From the NCBI RefSeq assembly GCF_001280065.1, contig NZ_LGEA01000136.1, forward strand, positions 166,914-230,913: a stretch of 64,000 nucleotides of DNA, in the 5' to 3' direction. Each line of letters opens with the position of its first letter. Position 1 is the stretch's first letter. The translations under genes were made by a program, and so were the position numbers. The DNA comes from Streptomyces sp. NRRL B-1140. Lineage in GTDB: Bacteria > Actinomycetota > Actinomycetes > Streptomycetales > Streptomycetaceae. Positions 1-9,200 of this stretch are shown here, one piece after another. Under the pieces are notes generated by a model. It searched no databases and was not told where the DNA came from. It saw only the letters and a list, made by a program, of their open reading frames with translations.

Positions 1-225
1 CGGGCCGCGGCCTTCATCAAGGAGAACGTGAAGAAGCCGGTCGTCGGCTACGTCGCGGGCTTCACCGCGCCCGAGGGCAAGACCATGGGCCACGCCGGCG
101 CCATCGTCTCCGGCTCCTCCGGCACGGCCGCCGCGAAGAAGGAGGCCCTCGAGGCCGCCGGCGTCAAGGTCGGCAAGACGCCGACCGAGACGGCCAAGCT
201 GGCGCGCGCCATCCTCGGCAACTGA
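1..225 (+). CDS. sucD: Succinyl-CoA ligase alpha subunit, C-terminal part
   Basis: The window opens inside this gene; only the last 74 codons are present, read in frame from base 1 to a TGA. SucD is the CoA-binding, phosphohistidine-carrying subunit of succinyl-CoA synthetase, which interconverts succinyl-CoA and succinate with substrate-level phosphorylation in the TCA cycle. The visible part has the family's C-terminal features: a [20 protein letters not shown] stretch containing the conserved GHAGA motif and phosphohistidine region, followed by an alanine- and lysine-rich helix and a short tail ending in ILGN. The gene ends just before a strong hairpin and is last in its transcript. The beta subunit sucC is expected upstream, outside the window. 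Identification is firm; the N-terminal CoA-binding domain cannot be seen. Confidence 0.95.
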   Translation, partial: RAAAFIKENVKKPVVGYVAGFTAPEGKTMGHAGAIVSGSSGTAAAKKEALEAAGVKVGKTPTETAKLARAILGN

Positions 226-262
226 GGACCGCCCCGCGGGCTGAACGACGCCATAGCGCACT

Positions 263-296
263 GGTGGGCCCGCTCCCTACGGGGAGCGGGCCCACC
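263..296. terminator. Bidirectional terminator with cUACGg tetraloop
   Basis: A perfect 15-bp inverted repeat (263-277 with 282-296) encloses the four bases TACG closed by a C-G pair, which in RNA is the exceptionally stable UNCG tetraloop. There is no T-tract, as is usual in Streptomyces. It lies between the convergent sucD and the minus-strand gene at 349-1614, so it can serve both. Confidence 0.88.
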
Positions 297-348
297 GCCG
301 TTTCGTGCCCACCGCGTCAGCGCAGCGCCGCCTCACCGCACTGTCGCC

Positions 349-1614
349 TCACCGCGGCAGCGGTAGCAGCCTGTCCGGCCCTCTCTGCTGCGCCTCGCGC
401 AGCTTGGCGCGCAGTTTCTGCTCCTTCTCGGACAGGGGTCCGGGCGCGACGGGCGGTGGTACGCCCTGGACCGTCTCTCCCGGCGGTACCGGCGGCTCGT
501 AGTGGGTGGGGGCCGTGCGGACGGTGAGGGCGGTGGTGCCGATCAGGGCGACCGTGAAGGCGATGGCGGCCCTGGTCCACAAGCGTGCCCGGCGTTCGCC
601 GCCCCTGCGCACGACCGGCGGTTTGGCGGCCCGCAGCCCCTCGGCGGAGGCCAGCTCGACCAGTCGCCAGTGCAGCGTCTCCGGGTCCGCGAGCTCCGGC
701 AGCCGCCCGGCCAGTGCCTCGCGCGCGTGGACCAGCCGGTTCGCGGCCGCACGGGTGCTGGCCTCCGACTCCGCAGCCGTCTCCGGCAGGCCGAGTCCGA
801 CCCCGTCGTAGAGCACCAGCGTGCGGCGGTAGCAGGGCGGAAGCGTCAGCAGGGCGTCCATAAGGGCCCGGTCGAACGGGTCGGACGGTGGTGGTTCCGG
901 GAGCCGGAAGCGCCGCCGGAGCCGGTTCCACGGGGAGAGCGCGCACTCGTACGCCATCGCGCGCACCCAGCCCGCCGGGTCGCGGTCGCGGGCCACCTCG
1001 GGCCAGCGCTGCCATGCGATCCGGAAGGCCCGCTCCACCGATTCCCGGGCCGGTCCGCGACGGCCGGTCAGCAGATAGGTCTGCCGTACGAGCGCGGGGG
1101 CGCAGAAGGTGTACAGCGCGTCGAAGGCCTGATCGGGTGTCAGAGCGGTGACGGCGTCGCCCGGCCGGCGCGGCGGCGTGGTGCGCGGGCGCTCGGCGGG
1201 GAGGACGCGGTGTCCGTGCGGGACGGGGGTGTGGCTGCGGTCGGGGACGGTGACGGGGCCCCGGCCCCGGTCCTTGGCGGCGGGCCGTTTCCGGCCGGTG
1301 GCCGCGGCCTTGCGCCGGGCCCGTGGGGAGCGGTGCGCCGACGCGGCCCCGGGTGAGGGATCCGGGGTCTCGGAGTCGGCGGCCCCCGGCCGACGGGGCG
1401 TCACCTCCGCCTCGCCGCCCAGTGCATGGAGCAGCTTCGTGTACTTCTCCCCGGTGCGGCCGCGTGGCGTGGAGCGGCCGGTCTCCCACCCGCGCACCGT
1501 CTCGCTGGTCACGCCCACCCGGGAGGCCAGCTGAGCCCGCGTCAGCGAGGCGGCCTCGCGCAGGCGTCGGCGTTCCTTGGGCGGCGGGAGCGGCAGGGCA
1601 GGGCTCTGCGTCAC
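349..1614 (-). CDS. XRE helix-turn-helix / sigma-like / membrane-anchored regulator
   Basis: A 421-residue protein starting at GTG 1614, preceded 9 nt upstream by GGAGG. Residues about 14-68 form an XRE-type helix-turn-helix ([20 protein letters not shown]). Residues 75-150 are an Arg/Pro-rich linker. Residues 155-240 resemble sigma-70 region 2 and 253-305 resemble region 4 ([17 protein letters not shown], then [16 protein letters not shown]). One hydrophobic segment lies at about 345-367, followed by a Pro-rich stretch and a short charged helix ([17 protein letters not shown]). This suggests a membrane-tethered regulator with two DNA-binding modules. It diverges from the DUF6350 gene across a 96-bp, relatively AT-rich promoter region. 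The role is unknown; whether the sigma-like part still binds RNA polymerase cannot be told from sequence. The domain reading is mine and the XRE part is the surest. Confidence 0.8.
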   Translation of the reverse strand: MTQSPALPLPPPKERRRLREAASLTRAQLASRVGVTSETVRGWETGRSTPRGRTGEKYTKLLHALGGEAEVTPRRPGAADSETPDPSPGAASAHRSPRARRKAAATGRKRPAAKDRGRGPVTVPDRSHTPVPHGHRVLPAERPRTTPPRRPGDAVTALTPDQAFDALYTFCAPALVRQTYLLTGRRGPARESVERAFRIAWQRWPEVARDRDPAGWVRAMAYECALSPWNRLRRRFRLPEPPPSDPFDRALMDALLTLPPCYRRTLVLYDGVGLGLPETAAESEASTRAAANRLVHAREALAGRLPELADPETLHWRLVELASAEGLRAAKPPVVRRGGERRARLWTRAAIAFTVALIGTTALTVRTAPTHYEPPVPPGETVQGVPPPVAPGPLSEKEQKLRAKLREAQQRGPDRLLPLPR

Positions 1615-1710
1615 CGGGCTCGCCTCCGTCCGGACAAGTACATAACCGTATTTTTAGCGACACAGCGAGGGTTCGCCTGTTACGCCGGTAAAGCGCGTGT
1701 CGTTGGGAGC

Positions 1711-3462
1711 ATGGCGGTCGTGAACGAGATGACCGCTCGCCGACGTTCGCCGTCACCCCTGCTCACCCGGATGCGCCACCGTTCCCCCGGACTGGGCGAC
1801 GGCTTCATGGGGGGCGCGCTCGCCGCGGGCCTCGGGCTCGCGTCGTTCGCCGTGCTCGTGACGCTGTTGTGGATCAGCTCGCCGTACCCGGACAGCGGGC
1901 CCGGTGGCGCCATGCACGTGGCGGCGGCGCTCTGGCTGCTGGCCCACGGCGCCGAGTTGGTCCGCACCGACACGCTCTCCGGCGTCCCCGCCCCCCTCGG
2001 CCTGTCACCCCTGCTGCTGCTCGCACTGCCGGTGTGGCTGCTGCACCGGGCGGCTCGGGACGCCACGGACGGTGGGGGCGGGGGCGAGGGCGACGACCTC
2101 GGGTGGGACGCCGAGGAGGGCACTGTTCCGTCCCTGGTCTCCGCCCGCACGGCGTGGGCGGGCGTGGTCCTCGGCTACCTCGCCGTCGCCACGCCCGCCG
2201 CCCTCTACGCCGCGGGCGGTGTGCTGCGGCCGTCGTGGGTGTGGGTGGGGGTGTGCGTTCCGCTGGTCGCCGTCGTGGCGGCGGGGGCGGGCGTGTGGTC
2301 GGCGTACGGCCGTCCCGGCCGGCCGCTGCGGCACCTGCTGGGCGTGCTGCCGCCGGGAGTACGCCCGCTGGTGCTCGGCCCGGGCAGGCGCCCGGGCCTC
2401 GCCGTCCGGGCCGCGGCGGCCGGGGCGGCGGTGCTGCTCGGAGGCGGCGCGCTGCTGGTGGTGGTGTCGCTGGTCTGGCACGGTGCGACGACCCAGGCGG
2501 GGCTGCTCCGGCTGACCGAGGGGTGGTCGGGGCGGTTCGCCGTGCTGCTGCTGTGCGCGGCCCTCGTCCCGAACGCGGCGGTGTGGGGCGCCGCCTACGC
2601 CCTCGGCCCCGGTTTCACCCTCGGCGCGGGCCATGCGGTCGGCCCGCTGGCCTCGGCGCCTGCTCCGCTCCTGCCGCCGTTTCCGCTGCTGGCGGCGGTG
2701 CCGGAGGCCGGGCAGGGGACGCCGGTGCACTGGGCGGCCGGGGCGGTACCGCTGGCCGCCGGGCTGGTGGTGGGCTGGACGGTGGCGAAGGGGGCGGCGT
2801 CCGGGGAGCGCGGCGGGACGCGGCCGGGTGGTCCGCGGGCCGTGCCGTGGTCGGCCGGCCGCACCGTCCGGGCCGCCGCACTGGCGTCTGTCCTGTGCGC
2901 GGCCGTGCTCGCGGGCCTGGCCGCGCTGTCGGGCGGCCCGCTCGGTTCTGGCGTGCTGTCCCGCTTCGGCCCCGTGTGGTGGCAGGTCGCCGCCGCGACG
3001 CTGGCCTGGCTGGGCCTGCTGGCGATCCCCACGGCGGTGGGAGGCCGGGCCTGGCGGTGCCGGACGCCCGGGCCGGACGAGCCGATGGCCGGCGGACAGC
3101 GCGAGAAGGCGGCCGCAGGGCGGACCCGGAAGGGCGGCGGCCGCGGCACGTTCACACCCACCGGAGCAGCGGGGAACGCGGGGGTGGCCGGGGGCACGGA
3201 AGCCGCTGAGGGTGCTCGGGGAGGCGATGCGCCCGGTGGCGGAGGCGGTCCCGCCCCGGACACCCGCTACGCTCCCTGCGCCCCCTACACATCCTGGGAG
3301 TACGACGCCCTGCAGGACCATGACGGGGACTTCGCGCTCTACGACTTCCTGACGCCCGATCCGGGCCCGGGCCGGTACGGAAGCCCCGCCCCGTACGACA
3401 GTCCGGCCCCGTACGAAAACCCCTCCCCGCCCGACCGGTCCTTCCCGCCGGAGATCCCCTGA
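1711..3462 (+). CDS. DUF6350 (PerM-like) polytopic membrane protein
   Basis: A 583-residue integral membrane protein with about nine hydrophobic segments between residues 30 and 450, then a hydrophilic, Gly/Pro- and Tyr-rich cytoplasmic tail that ends in PYDS/PYEN-type repeats. The N-terminal part ([20 protein letters not shown], then a hydrophobic [18 protein letters not shown]) is characteristic of the actinobacterial DUF6350 family, called cell division protein PerM in some databases. The position beside sucCD and purN is, as I recall, conserved in Streptomyces. Start choice is uncertain: GGGAG at 1705-1709 is too close to ATG 1711 but well placed for the in-frame GTG at 1720. Function is unproven in Streptomyces. 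It is transcribed divergently from the XRE/sigma-like gene and meets the next membrane protein tail to tail with 4 bp between stop codons. Confidence 0.82.
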   Translation: MAVVNEMTARRRSPSPLLTRMRHRSPGLGDGFMGGALAAGLGLASFAVLVTLLWISSPYPDSGPGGAMHVAAALWLLAHGAELVRTDTLSGVPAPLGLSPLLLLALPVWLLHRAARDATDGGGGGEGDDLGWDAEEGTVPSLVSARTAWAGVVLGYLAVATPAALYAAGGVLRPSWVWVGVCVPLVAVVAAGAGVWSAYGRPGRPLRHLLGVLPPGVRPLVLGPGRRPGLAVRAAAAGAAVLLGGGALLVVVSLVWHGATTQAGLLRLTEGWSGRFAVLLLCAALVPNAAVWGAAYALGPGFTLGAGHAVGPLASAPAPLLPPFPLLAAVPEAGQGTPVHWAAGAVPLAAGLVVGWTVAKGAASGERGGTRPGGPRAVPWSAGRTVRAAALASVLCAAVLAGLAALSGGPLGSGVLSRFGPVWWQVAAATLAWLGLLAIPTAVGGRAWRCRTPGPDEPMAGGQREKAAAGRTRKGGGRGTFTPTGAAGNAGVAGGTEAAEGARGGDAPGGGGGPAPDTRYAPCAPYTSWEYDALQDHDGDFALYDFLTPDPGPGRYGSPAPYDSPAPYENPSPPDRSFPPEIP

Positions 3463-3466
3463 AGCG

Positions 3467-4255
3467 TCAGTCGTTCGTCCCCAGCACCCCGCGGAGCTCC
3501 TCCGGTAGAAGCCTGGAACAGGACTGCTTCGCCTCGTTGGTGAGGGCGTCGTTGGTGCAGGTGTAGTAGTCGCGGTAGACCAGCTGCGCCGTGAAGGACG
3601 CGGCGACCAGGGCGATCGCCAGGGACGCCGTGACCAGGCCGCTCACCGCGGCCGTCGTCTGCGGGCGGCCGCCGCCCTGCTGCTCGGGGGCGGGGGAGTC
3701 CGGGTCGGCGGGCTTGCGGGGCCCCGCGCGCAGGGAGCTGATGGCCCAGTAGAGCGCGAGCGCGCCGAGCAGCAGCGCGACGTAGGGCCAGCTGAAGAGG
3801 GCGAAGAAGAAAGCCCACATGCCCGACAGCAGGGCATAGCGCGCCCGGCGCTGCGCGGGATCCGTCGGGTCCCAGCGCGGGTTCGGGCCGCCGCCCTTGG
3901 GGCCGCCGCCCTGGCCCTCGGGACCGCCGTGGGGACGCTCACCGAAACCGCCGTGGGAGCGGCCGGGCTGCTGGTCGCTCCACCGGCTGCCCCACGGGGA
4001 ACGGCCGCCGTCCTCCCCGTTCGACGAGTCCTCTCCCGACGGGCGTCGCGGCTGCCAGGGCCGGTCCGGCGTGCCCTCGGGCGGCGGGGCGAAGGGATTG
4101 TCCTCCTGGGACCCGCGGCCCTTGCGGTCCTCGCCGTCGCCCGAAGGCGCGTCGGGCGGCGAGCTGGGGCGCTCCCGCAGCAGTACGGCGCCGCGCTCCC
4201 CTCCCTGCGGCGACGGCTGGGGGAACGTGAGGAGTCGCAGGCTGCGGTCCGGCAT
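3467..4255 (-). CDS. Membrane protein with Gly/Pro-rich N-terminal domain
   Basis: A 262-residue protein from ATG 4255 ([19 protein letters not shown]); the open frame runs further upstream, but the protein-like composition and a weak GGGAAG site point to this start. The first ~130 residues are disordered, rich in Gly, Pro, Arg and Ser. They are followed by two closely spaced hydrophobic helices (about 140-180, including [20 protein letters not shown]), a polar linker, and a third helix ([20 protein letters not shown]). The C-terminus is an extracytoplasmic segment with two cysteines ([20 protein letters not shown]), possibly a disulfide. No enzymatic motif is visible. It lies back to back with purN; the shared 304-bp region should hold both promoters. 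A Streptomyces-type conserved membrane protein of unknown function. Confidence 0.75.
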   Translation of the reverse strand: MPDRSLRLLTFPQPSPQGGERGAVLLRERPSSPPDAPSGDGEDRKGRGSQEDNPFAPPPEGTPDRPWQPRRPSGEDSSNGEDGGRSPWGSRWSDQQPGRSHGGFGERPHGGPEGQGGGPKGGGPNPRWDPTDPAQRRARYALLSGMWAFFFALFSWPYVALLLGALALYWAISSLRAGPRKPADPDSPAPEQQGGGRPQTTAAVSGLVTASLAIALVAASFTAQLVYRDYYTCTNDALTNEAKQSCSRLLPEELRGVLGTND

Positions 4256-4436
4256 CAAGTGAGCGTCTTCCCGTTGGTGAGGAGGAATGAGTGGACAGAA
4301 CGGAACGGCGTCGGACCCGGGTCCGTCACCTCCTGAACGCACCACGCCCGGACGTCGTTCCCGGCCCGGCTCCGTCCAGACGCTACCTTCCGGCCCTGCC
4401 CCCGTCCCGTGGGGGCCGTCCGGTGTGCCGGTATCG

Positions 4437-4464
4437 TTGCTGACGGTCGGCCGGTTCGTAGGCT
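4437..4464 (+). promoter_or_regulatory. Candidate housekeeping promoter of purN-purH
   Basis: TTGCTG (4437-4442) and TAGGCT (4459-4464) are separated by 16 bp and resemble an HrdB-type -35/-10 pair. The predicted start near 4471 would give a leader of about 90 nt carrying the 4487-4502 palindrome. Confidence 0.5.
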
Positions 4465-4486
4465 TCCCCGTATCCGGGGAGGCAAA

Positions 4487-4502
4487 GCATTCGTATGAAT
4501 GC
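4487..4502. promoter_or_regulatory. Perfect palindrome GCATTC-GTAT-GAATGC
   Basis: Six-base arms are separated by GTAT, giving a 16-bp near-perfect dyad about 20 nt downstream of the predicted purN transcription start. It could be a repressor operator or an RNA hairpin. I do not recognise the binding protein. Confidence 0.5.
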
Positions 4503-4559
4503 ACAAAGCGCTGCGTGCCGTCCACCCTGGACAGACGCTCCCCCGAGAAAGGCCTCACC

Positions 4560-5198
4560 GTGGCCGCCAATCCCGTGGCCCCGCGCGCCAAGCGCCTCGT
4601 CGTGCTGGTCTCCGGATCCGGCACCAACCTGCAGGCGCTGCTCGACGAGATCGCCGCCGTCGGCGCGCAGGCCTACGGGGCCGAGGTCGTGGCCGTCGGC
4701 GCGGACCGCGAGGGCATCGAGGGACTGGCGCGTGCCGAGCGCGCGGGACTGCCGACCTTCGTGTGCAAGGTCAAGGACCACGGCAGCCGCGAGGAGTGGG
4801 ACGCCGCCCTCGCCGAGGCCGTCGCCGCGCACGAGCCGGACCTCGTCGTCTCCGCCGGGTTCATGAAGATCGTCGGCAAGGAGTTCCTCGCGCGGTTCGG
4901 GGGGCGGTTCGTCAACACCCACCCCGCCCTGCTGCCCAGTTTCCCGGGAGCCCACGGTGTGCGGGACGCGCTCGCGTACGGCGCCAAGGTCACCGGCTGC
5001 ACCGTCCACTTCGTCGACGACGGCGTCGACACCGGGCCGATCATCGCGCAGGGCGTGGTGGAGATCCGGGACGAGGACGACGAAGGCGCTCTGCACGAGC
5101 GCATCAAGGAAGTCGAGCGAAGGCTGCTCGTCGAGGTCGTGGGGCGCCTCGCCCGCAACGGCTATCGCATTGAGGGACGAAAGGTAGTTATCCAGTGA
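4560..5198 (+). CDS. purN: Phosphoribosylglycinamide formyltransferase
   Basis: A 212-residue GAR transformylase that moves the formyl group of 10-formyl-tetrahydrofolate onto glycinamide ribonucleotide, third step of de novo purine synthesis. The N-terminal [12 protein letters not shown] loop binds phosphoribosyl substrate. The active-site triad is intact: Asn119 and His121 in [15 protein letters not shown], and Asp157 in [11 protein letters not shown]; the spacing matches E. coli Asn106, His108 and Asp144. The start is GTG 4560, just after GAAAGG; upstream in-frame codons belong to the leader. Its stop overlaps the purH start by 4 bp (GTGA), so the two are translationally coupled. Cytosolic, length normal for the family. 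Confidence 0.96.
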   Translation: MAANPVAPRAKRLVVLVSGSGTNLQALLDEIAAVGAQAYGAEVVAVGADREGIEGLARAERAGLPTFVCKVKDHGSREEWDAALAEAVAAHEPDLVVSAGFMKIVGKEFLARFGGRFVNTHPALLPSFPGAHGVRDALAYGAKVTGCTVHFVDDGVDTGPIIAQGVVEIRDEDDEGALHERIKEVERRLLVEVVGRLARNGYRIEGRKVVIQ

Positions 5199-6757
5199 CC
5201 GCCGAGAGCAACAAGCGGCCCCTTCGCCGGGCGCTCGTCAGCGTCTACGACAAGACCGGGCTCGAGGACCTCGCGCGCGGGCTCCACGAGGCCGGGGTCG
5301 AGCTCGTCTCCACCGGCTCCACCGCCGCGAAGATCGCCGCTGCCGGCGTCCCCGTCACCAAGGTCGAGGAGCTCACCGGCTTCCCCGAGTGCCTGGACGG
5401 CCGCGTGAAGACGCTGCATCCGCGCGTGCACGCCGGCATCCTCGCCGACCTGCGCCTGGACAGCCACCGCGAGCAGCTCGCCGAGCTGGGTGTCGAGCCG
5501 TTCGACCTCGTCGTCGTCAACCTCTACCCGTTCCGCGAGACCGTCGCCTCCGGTGCCACGCCCGACGAGTGCGTCGAGCAGATCGACATCGGCGGCCCCT
5601 CGATGGTCCGCGCCGCCGCCAAGAACCACCCCTCGGTCGCGGTCGTCACCAGCCCGGCCCGCTACGCCGACGTGCTCAAGGCCGTCCAGGGCGGCGGCTT
5701 CGACCTCACCACCCGCAAGCGGCTGGCCGCCGAGGCCTTCCAGCACACGGCCGCCTACGACGTCGCCGTCGCCTCCTGGTTCGCCTCCTCCTACGCCCCG
5801 GTCGACGAGTCGCAGTTCCCCGACTTCCTCGGCGCCACCTGGGAGCGCGAACACACCCTGCGCTACGGCGAGAACCCGCACCAGCCCGCGGCTCTCTACG
5901 TCTCCGGGACGGGCGGCCTCGCCCAGGCCGAGCAGCTGCACGGCAAGGAGATGTCGTACAACAACTACACGGACACGGACGCCGCCCGCCGTGCCGCGTA
6001 CGACCACACCGAGCCCGCTGTCGCGATCATCAAGCACGCCAACCCGTGCGGCATCGCGATCGGCGCGGACGTCGCCGAGGCGCACCGCAAGGCGCACGCG
6101 TGCGACCCGCTGTCGGCGTTCGGCGGCGTGATCGCGGTCAACCGCCCGGTCAGCAAGGAGATGGCGGAGCAGGTCGCGGAGATCTTCACCGAGGTCATCG
6201 TCGCGCCCGGCTACGAGGACGGGGCCCTGGAGGCCCTCACCAAGAAGAAGAACATCCGCGTGCTGCGCTGCGCCGACGCGCCCGCCGCGCCCGTCGAGGT
6301 CAAGCCCATCGACGGCGGTGCGCTGCTGCAGGTCACCGACCGCCTCCAGGCCGACGGCGACGACCCGGCCAACTGGACGCTGGCGACCGGCGAGGCGCTG
6401 AACGCCGACGAGCTGGCCGAGCTGGCGTTCGCCTGGAAGGCCTGCCGCGCGGTGAAGTCCAACGCGATCCTGCTCGCCAAGGACGGTGCCTCGGTGGGCG
6501 TCGGCATGGGGCAGGTCAACCGCGTGGACTCCGCGAAGCTGGCCGTGGAGCGGGCCGGTGCCGAGCGGGCCGCGGGTGCGTACGCCGCGTCCGACGCGTT
6601 CTTCCCCTTCCCGGACGGCCTGGAGATCCTCACCGAGGCCGGAGTGAAGGCCGTGGTGCAGCCCGGCGGTTCCGTCCGAGACGAACTGGTCGTCGAGGCC
6701 GCGCAGAAGGCCGGCGTCACCATGTACTTCACGGGGACGCGGCACTTCTTCCACTGA
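5195..6757 (+). CDS. purH: Bifunctional AICAR formyltransferase / IMP cyclohydrolase
   Basis: A 520-residue PurH performing the last two steps of purine synthesis: formylation of AICAR (ZMP) with 10-formyl-tetrahydrofolate, then ring closure to IMP. Residues 1-150 are the cyclohydrolase domain ([52 protein letters not shown]). The remainder is the transformylase, with the catalytic Lys-His pair in IIKHANPCG and the C-terminal signature ending [13 protein letters not shown]. Start is GTG 5195 overlapping the purN stop. A strong hairpin follows the stop, so purN-purH looks like a complete two-gene unit. Its substrate ZMP is the kind of ligand read by the riboswitch found at 30.0 kb ahead of glyA. 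Confidence 0.97.
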   Translation: MTAESNKRPLRRALVSVYDKTGLEDLARGLHEAGVELVSTGSTAAKIAAAGVPVTKVEELTGFPECLDGRVKTLHPRVHAGILADLRLDSHREQLAELGVEPFDLVVVNLYPFRETVASGATPDECVEQIDIGGPSMVRAAAKNHPSVAVVTSPARYADVLKAVQGGGFDLTTRKRLAAEAFQHTAAYDVAVASWFASSYAPVDESQFPDFLGATWEREHTLRYGENPHQPAALYVSGTGGLAQAEQLHGKEMSYNNYTDTDAARRAAYDHTEPAVAIIKHANPCGIAIGADVAEAHRKAHACDPLSAFGGVIAVNRPVSKEMAEQVAEIFTEVIVAPGYEDGALEALTKKKNIRVLRCADAPAAPVEVKPIDGGALLQVTDRLQADGDDPANWTLATGEALNADELAELAFAWKACRAVKSNAILLAKDGASVGVGMGQVNRVDSAKLAVERAGAERAAGAYAASDAFFPFPDGLEILTEAGVKAVVQPGGSVRDELVVEAAQKAGVTMYFTGTRHFFH

Positions 6758-6767
6758 GCCCGGCGGC

Positions 6768-6799
6768 GGAGCGGGCCGGCGTCGGAGCCGGCCCGCTCC
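6768..6799. terminator. Hairpin terminator after purH
   Basis: A 13-bp perfect stem (6768-6780 with 6787-6799), GC-only apart from one A-T pair, around the loop GTCGGA. It begins 10 nt after the purH stop. The kinase gene converges from the right, so it may stop both transcripts. Confidence 0.85.
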
Positions 6800-6933
6800 C
6801 TACCGCGTGGGACTCAGCCGTCGACCCTGGTACCGCCCGATCTCCAGCGAAGGTTCCTATCCAGAACCTGACGAAGCACTACCAGGGCCGGCGGGCTTCG
6901 GTCTGTGCCGCTGCCGGGGGCGGCGGCCACAGC

Positions 6934-8685
6934 TCACTTCGCACTGCGCAGTGCGGCCCACGTCTCGGGTCCGACCTTGCCGTTCGGGTTCAGTTCCCCG
7001 GCCCGCTGGAACGCCCGCACCGCCGCGTCGGTGTCCTTGCCGAACCGACCGTCCCCGTCCCCGCCGCCCAGGTCGTAGCCGCGTCGGGTCAGCATGCACT
7101 GCACCTGCACGACACGCGGGCCGCTGTCGCCGCGACGGGTGAGTTCGGTGCCGGAGTAGGAGGTGCACTCGGAGAGCCAGGGCGGGGTGGCGGACTGCGT
7201 CGCGGTACTGGTGGACGTGGGGGCCGGTGTGCCGCCGTCGCTGTCGGTATCGCCGTTGCCGGAGGTCGCGGTGGCGCCACCGTCGGGGGCGGTCCCTGCT
7301 CCGCCGGCACCGCCCGCCGACCCGGAGGCACCGCTGTCGGCCTCCTCCCGTGCCCCCGCCCGCGTGCCTGACTGCTTCTCTTCGAGGGCCGAGGGCGAGG
7401 TGGAGGAGCTGGGCGGGACCGATGCCGGTCCGTCGAGGCGGGTGACGTCGCCGGAGGCCCTCGGCGAGGCGATCGCGCTGTGGTCGCGCTCCGGGCGAAG
7501 GAGGAAGAAGGCGCCCGCGGCCACCGCCGCCGTGGCCAGGACGGCCGCGACAGCGAGCCAGGTCGCCTTTCGCTCACGGCGGTCGGCGTGATCGCCGGTG
7601 GGGGACACGGCCGGGGCGGAGGGCGTGTGCTGAGCGGGCCGTGTCGCAGGGCGGCCCTGCCGTCCCGGCGGCGTCGGTGCACGGAAGCGGCTGGTCCCCT
7701 CGGCGGCGGAACGTTCCAGCAGTTCACAGGCCTGCTGCCGGGTGAGCAACCGGGTGGCCAGCGGTTCCTGCCAGGAAGGAGGGGCGCCGTCGCCACGCGC
7801 CGCGGCCGTGTCGATCAACTGCTGGGGGGTGGGCCGCCCGGACGGGTCCTTGGCGAGGCAGGCGGACAGCAGCGCGGCCAGCGCGGGGTCGGCGGCCGTC
7901 AGTCCGGCCATGACCTCTCGTCTGGGCTCTTCGAAGGCGACCCGGTGCATGACGTCCACGCCCGTGCCGTCGCCGAACGGGGCGCGCCCGGTCGCGGCGT
8001 AGACGATCGTGCAGGCGAGGGAGAAGACGTCGGAGGCGGTGTCGCAGCGGCCTTCGCGCAGATACTCGGGCGCCATGTAGGCAGGCGTGCCGACCCGGTT
8101 GCCGGACGTGGTGATCGAACTGCTGTCGACGGCCCGCGCGATGCCGAAGTCGATGACGTGCGCGCCCTGCGGCGACAGGATCACGTTGGACGGCTTGAGA
8201 TCCCGGTGCACGACCCCGGCGGCGTCCAGCGCCGACAGCGACCGCCCCAGCTCTGCCACCAGCCGCCACACCCCGGCCGGCTCGAGGGCGCCGCACGTGC
8301 GGACGGCGTCGGCGACGCTGAGGCCGGGCAGGTACTGCGCCGCCATCCACAACAACTCGTCCTCGAACCCGCTGCCGAGCAGGTGAGGCGCGTGCGGCGT
8401 ACGCAGCCGCGTGTGCAGAGAGGCCTCCCGCTCGAAACGACGCCGGAACCGGGAATCTTCGGCGTACTCGGGGCGGATGACCTTGACCGCGGCGAGAGTG
8501 GGGGTGTTGTCGGCGGGGCGGGCGAGGTAGACGCGGCCCATGCCGCCGCTGCCGAGCAGCCCGAGGGGTAAGTAGGGCCCGATCCGCTCCGGGTCTCTGG
8601 AACGTAAAGGGCTCGCGCCGGCCTGCTCCAACGTGGCGTTCCCGGACGCCGGGGAGTGCGGTGGCATCGGCTGTTGGTCTGACAT
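6934..8685 (-). CDS. Transmembrane Ser/Thr protein kinase with C-terminal peptidoglycan-binding-like domain
   Basis: A 583-residue Hanks-type kinase from ATG 8685 (GGGGGA 4 nt upstream). The kinase domain spans about 35-300: Gly-loop GSGGMGRV (45-52), Lys68, HRDLKPSN with Asp162, DFG Asp179 and APE at about 205; all catalytic residues are present. A Pro/Ser-rich juxtamembrane stretch leads to one hydrophobic helix (about 375-397). An extracellular linker rich in Gly, Ser, Thr and Asp follows, then a C-terminal PG_binding_1-type module (CMLTRRGYDLGGGDGDGRFG, AVRAFQRAGELNPNGKVGPE). The layout suggests a receptor sensing cell wall. Leu39 is encoded by TTA (8569-8571), the rare codon read by the bldA tRNA, so translation may be developmentally controlled. 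No partner gene is adjacent. Confidence 0.9.
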   Translation of the reverse strand: MSDQQPMPPHSPASGNATLEQAGASPLRSRDPERIGPYLPLGLLGSGGMGRVYLARPADNTPTLAAVKVIRPEYAEDSRFRRRFEREASLHTRLRTPHAPHLLGSGFEDELLWMAAQYLPGLSVADAVRTCGALEPAGVWRLVAELGRSLSALDAAGVVHRDLKPSNVILSPQGAHVIDFGIARAVDSSSITTSGNRVGTPAYMAPEYLREGRCDTASDVFSLACTIVYAATGRAPFGDGTGVDVMHRVAFEEPRREVMAGLTAADPALAALLSACLAKDPSGRPTPQQLIDTAAARGDGAPPSWQEPLATRLLTRQQACELLERSAAEGTSRFRAPTPPGRQGRPATRPAQHTPSAPAVSPTGDHADRRERKATWLAVAAVLATAAVAAGAFFLLRPERDHSAIASPRASGDVTRLDGPASVPPSSSTSPSALEEKQSGTRAGAREEADSGASGSAGGAGGAGTAPDGGATATSGNGDTDSDGGTPAPTSTSTATQSATPPWLSECTSYSGTELTRRGDSGPRVVQVQCMLTRRGYDLGGGDGDGRFGKDTDAAVRAFQRAGELNPNGKVGPETWAALRSAK

Positions 8686-9121
8686 GGGTCCCCCGATGTG
8701 CTGCGGTCAAGCAACGAGCAATCGCACGGCAGTTTGACCGAAGGCTACCGTCCACACGAACGGTCCGCCGGGGGTCCGATGGGCCTCAGATCACTTGTGT
8801 GGTGGGGTACATGCGCAGTCAGCCGTGAACCGACCGGCCGGTCGCCCGGCAGGTCCTCGTGCGGCCGGGGTGCGATCCAGCGCAGGTAGCGGCCCATTGC
8901 CGGGGCCCGAGCCGCTCCCACCGCTGTTCCCGCCACCGGCCCAGACGCTGCTGCCGTGGACGAGGGCGGCCAGGGCCCTCAACGCCCCGGCCAGGACGGC
9001 CGCGACGGACCGGCGGCGCAGGCGGGCGACGGGCGGGGCGCAGACGGGGCAGGCGTCCTGCTGTGCAAGGTGCTCTCCCCGGGCCTGAACAGCTACCACC
9101 GTCAGACTGGGGCGACGCACC
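8686..9121. other. 436-bp gap without a convincing gene
   Basis: Kinase promoter region plus about 350 bp of GC-rich sequence. Open frames exist on both strands. One minus-strand frame around 8.8-9.06 kb reads ACPVCAPPVARLRRRS followed by a hydrophobic stretch, but none has a convincing start with a ribosome site, so I call no gene. Confidence 0.5.
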
Positions 9122-9159
9122 AGGGCCGTGCCCCCCACGTACGGGTGGGACACGGCCCT
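9122..9159 (-). terminator. Terminator of the 9201-9779 membrane-protein gene
   Basis: An outer 9-bp stem (AGGGCCGTG 9122-9130 with CACGGCCCT 9151-9159) encloses an inner 5-bp stem (9134-9138 with 9145-9149). It lies 40 nt beyond the minus-strand stop codon. Confidence 0.75.
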
Positions 9160-9200
9160 TGGAAGTGTTCGGCGTTGACCGGTCCTGCCGGCCGGCCCGC

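Larger units (their letters stand above)
4256..4559. other. Divergent promoter/leader region of purN
   Basis: 304 bp without a convincing gene. It holds a likely purN promoter, a small hairpin (TCCCCG 4465-4470 with CGGGGA 4475-4480), the palindrome described separately, and the purN ribosome site GAAAGG 8 nt before the GTG. Short open frames here have no coding character. Confidence 0.6.

Noticed and set aside
317..1756. 479-codon minus-strand frame overlapping the XRE/sigma-like gene
   Set aside because: Arg/Pro/Gly-only text in a different frame; the 349-1614 frame has the domains and ribosome site.
5162..6754. 530-codon minus-strand frame opposite purH
   Set aside because: It mirrors purH codons; composition is Val/Gly/Asp/Leu-rich without motifs. 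High-GC genes routinely leave the antisense frame open.
8791..9060. Small minus-strand Cys-containing gene (ACPVCAPPVARL)
   Set aside because: No start codon with a ribosome site, and the frame runs into Gly/Pro/Arg-rich text typical of chance frames; kept only as a note on the gap.
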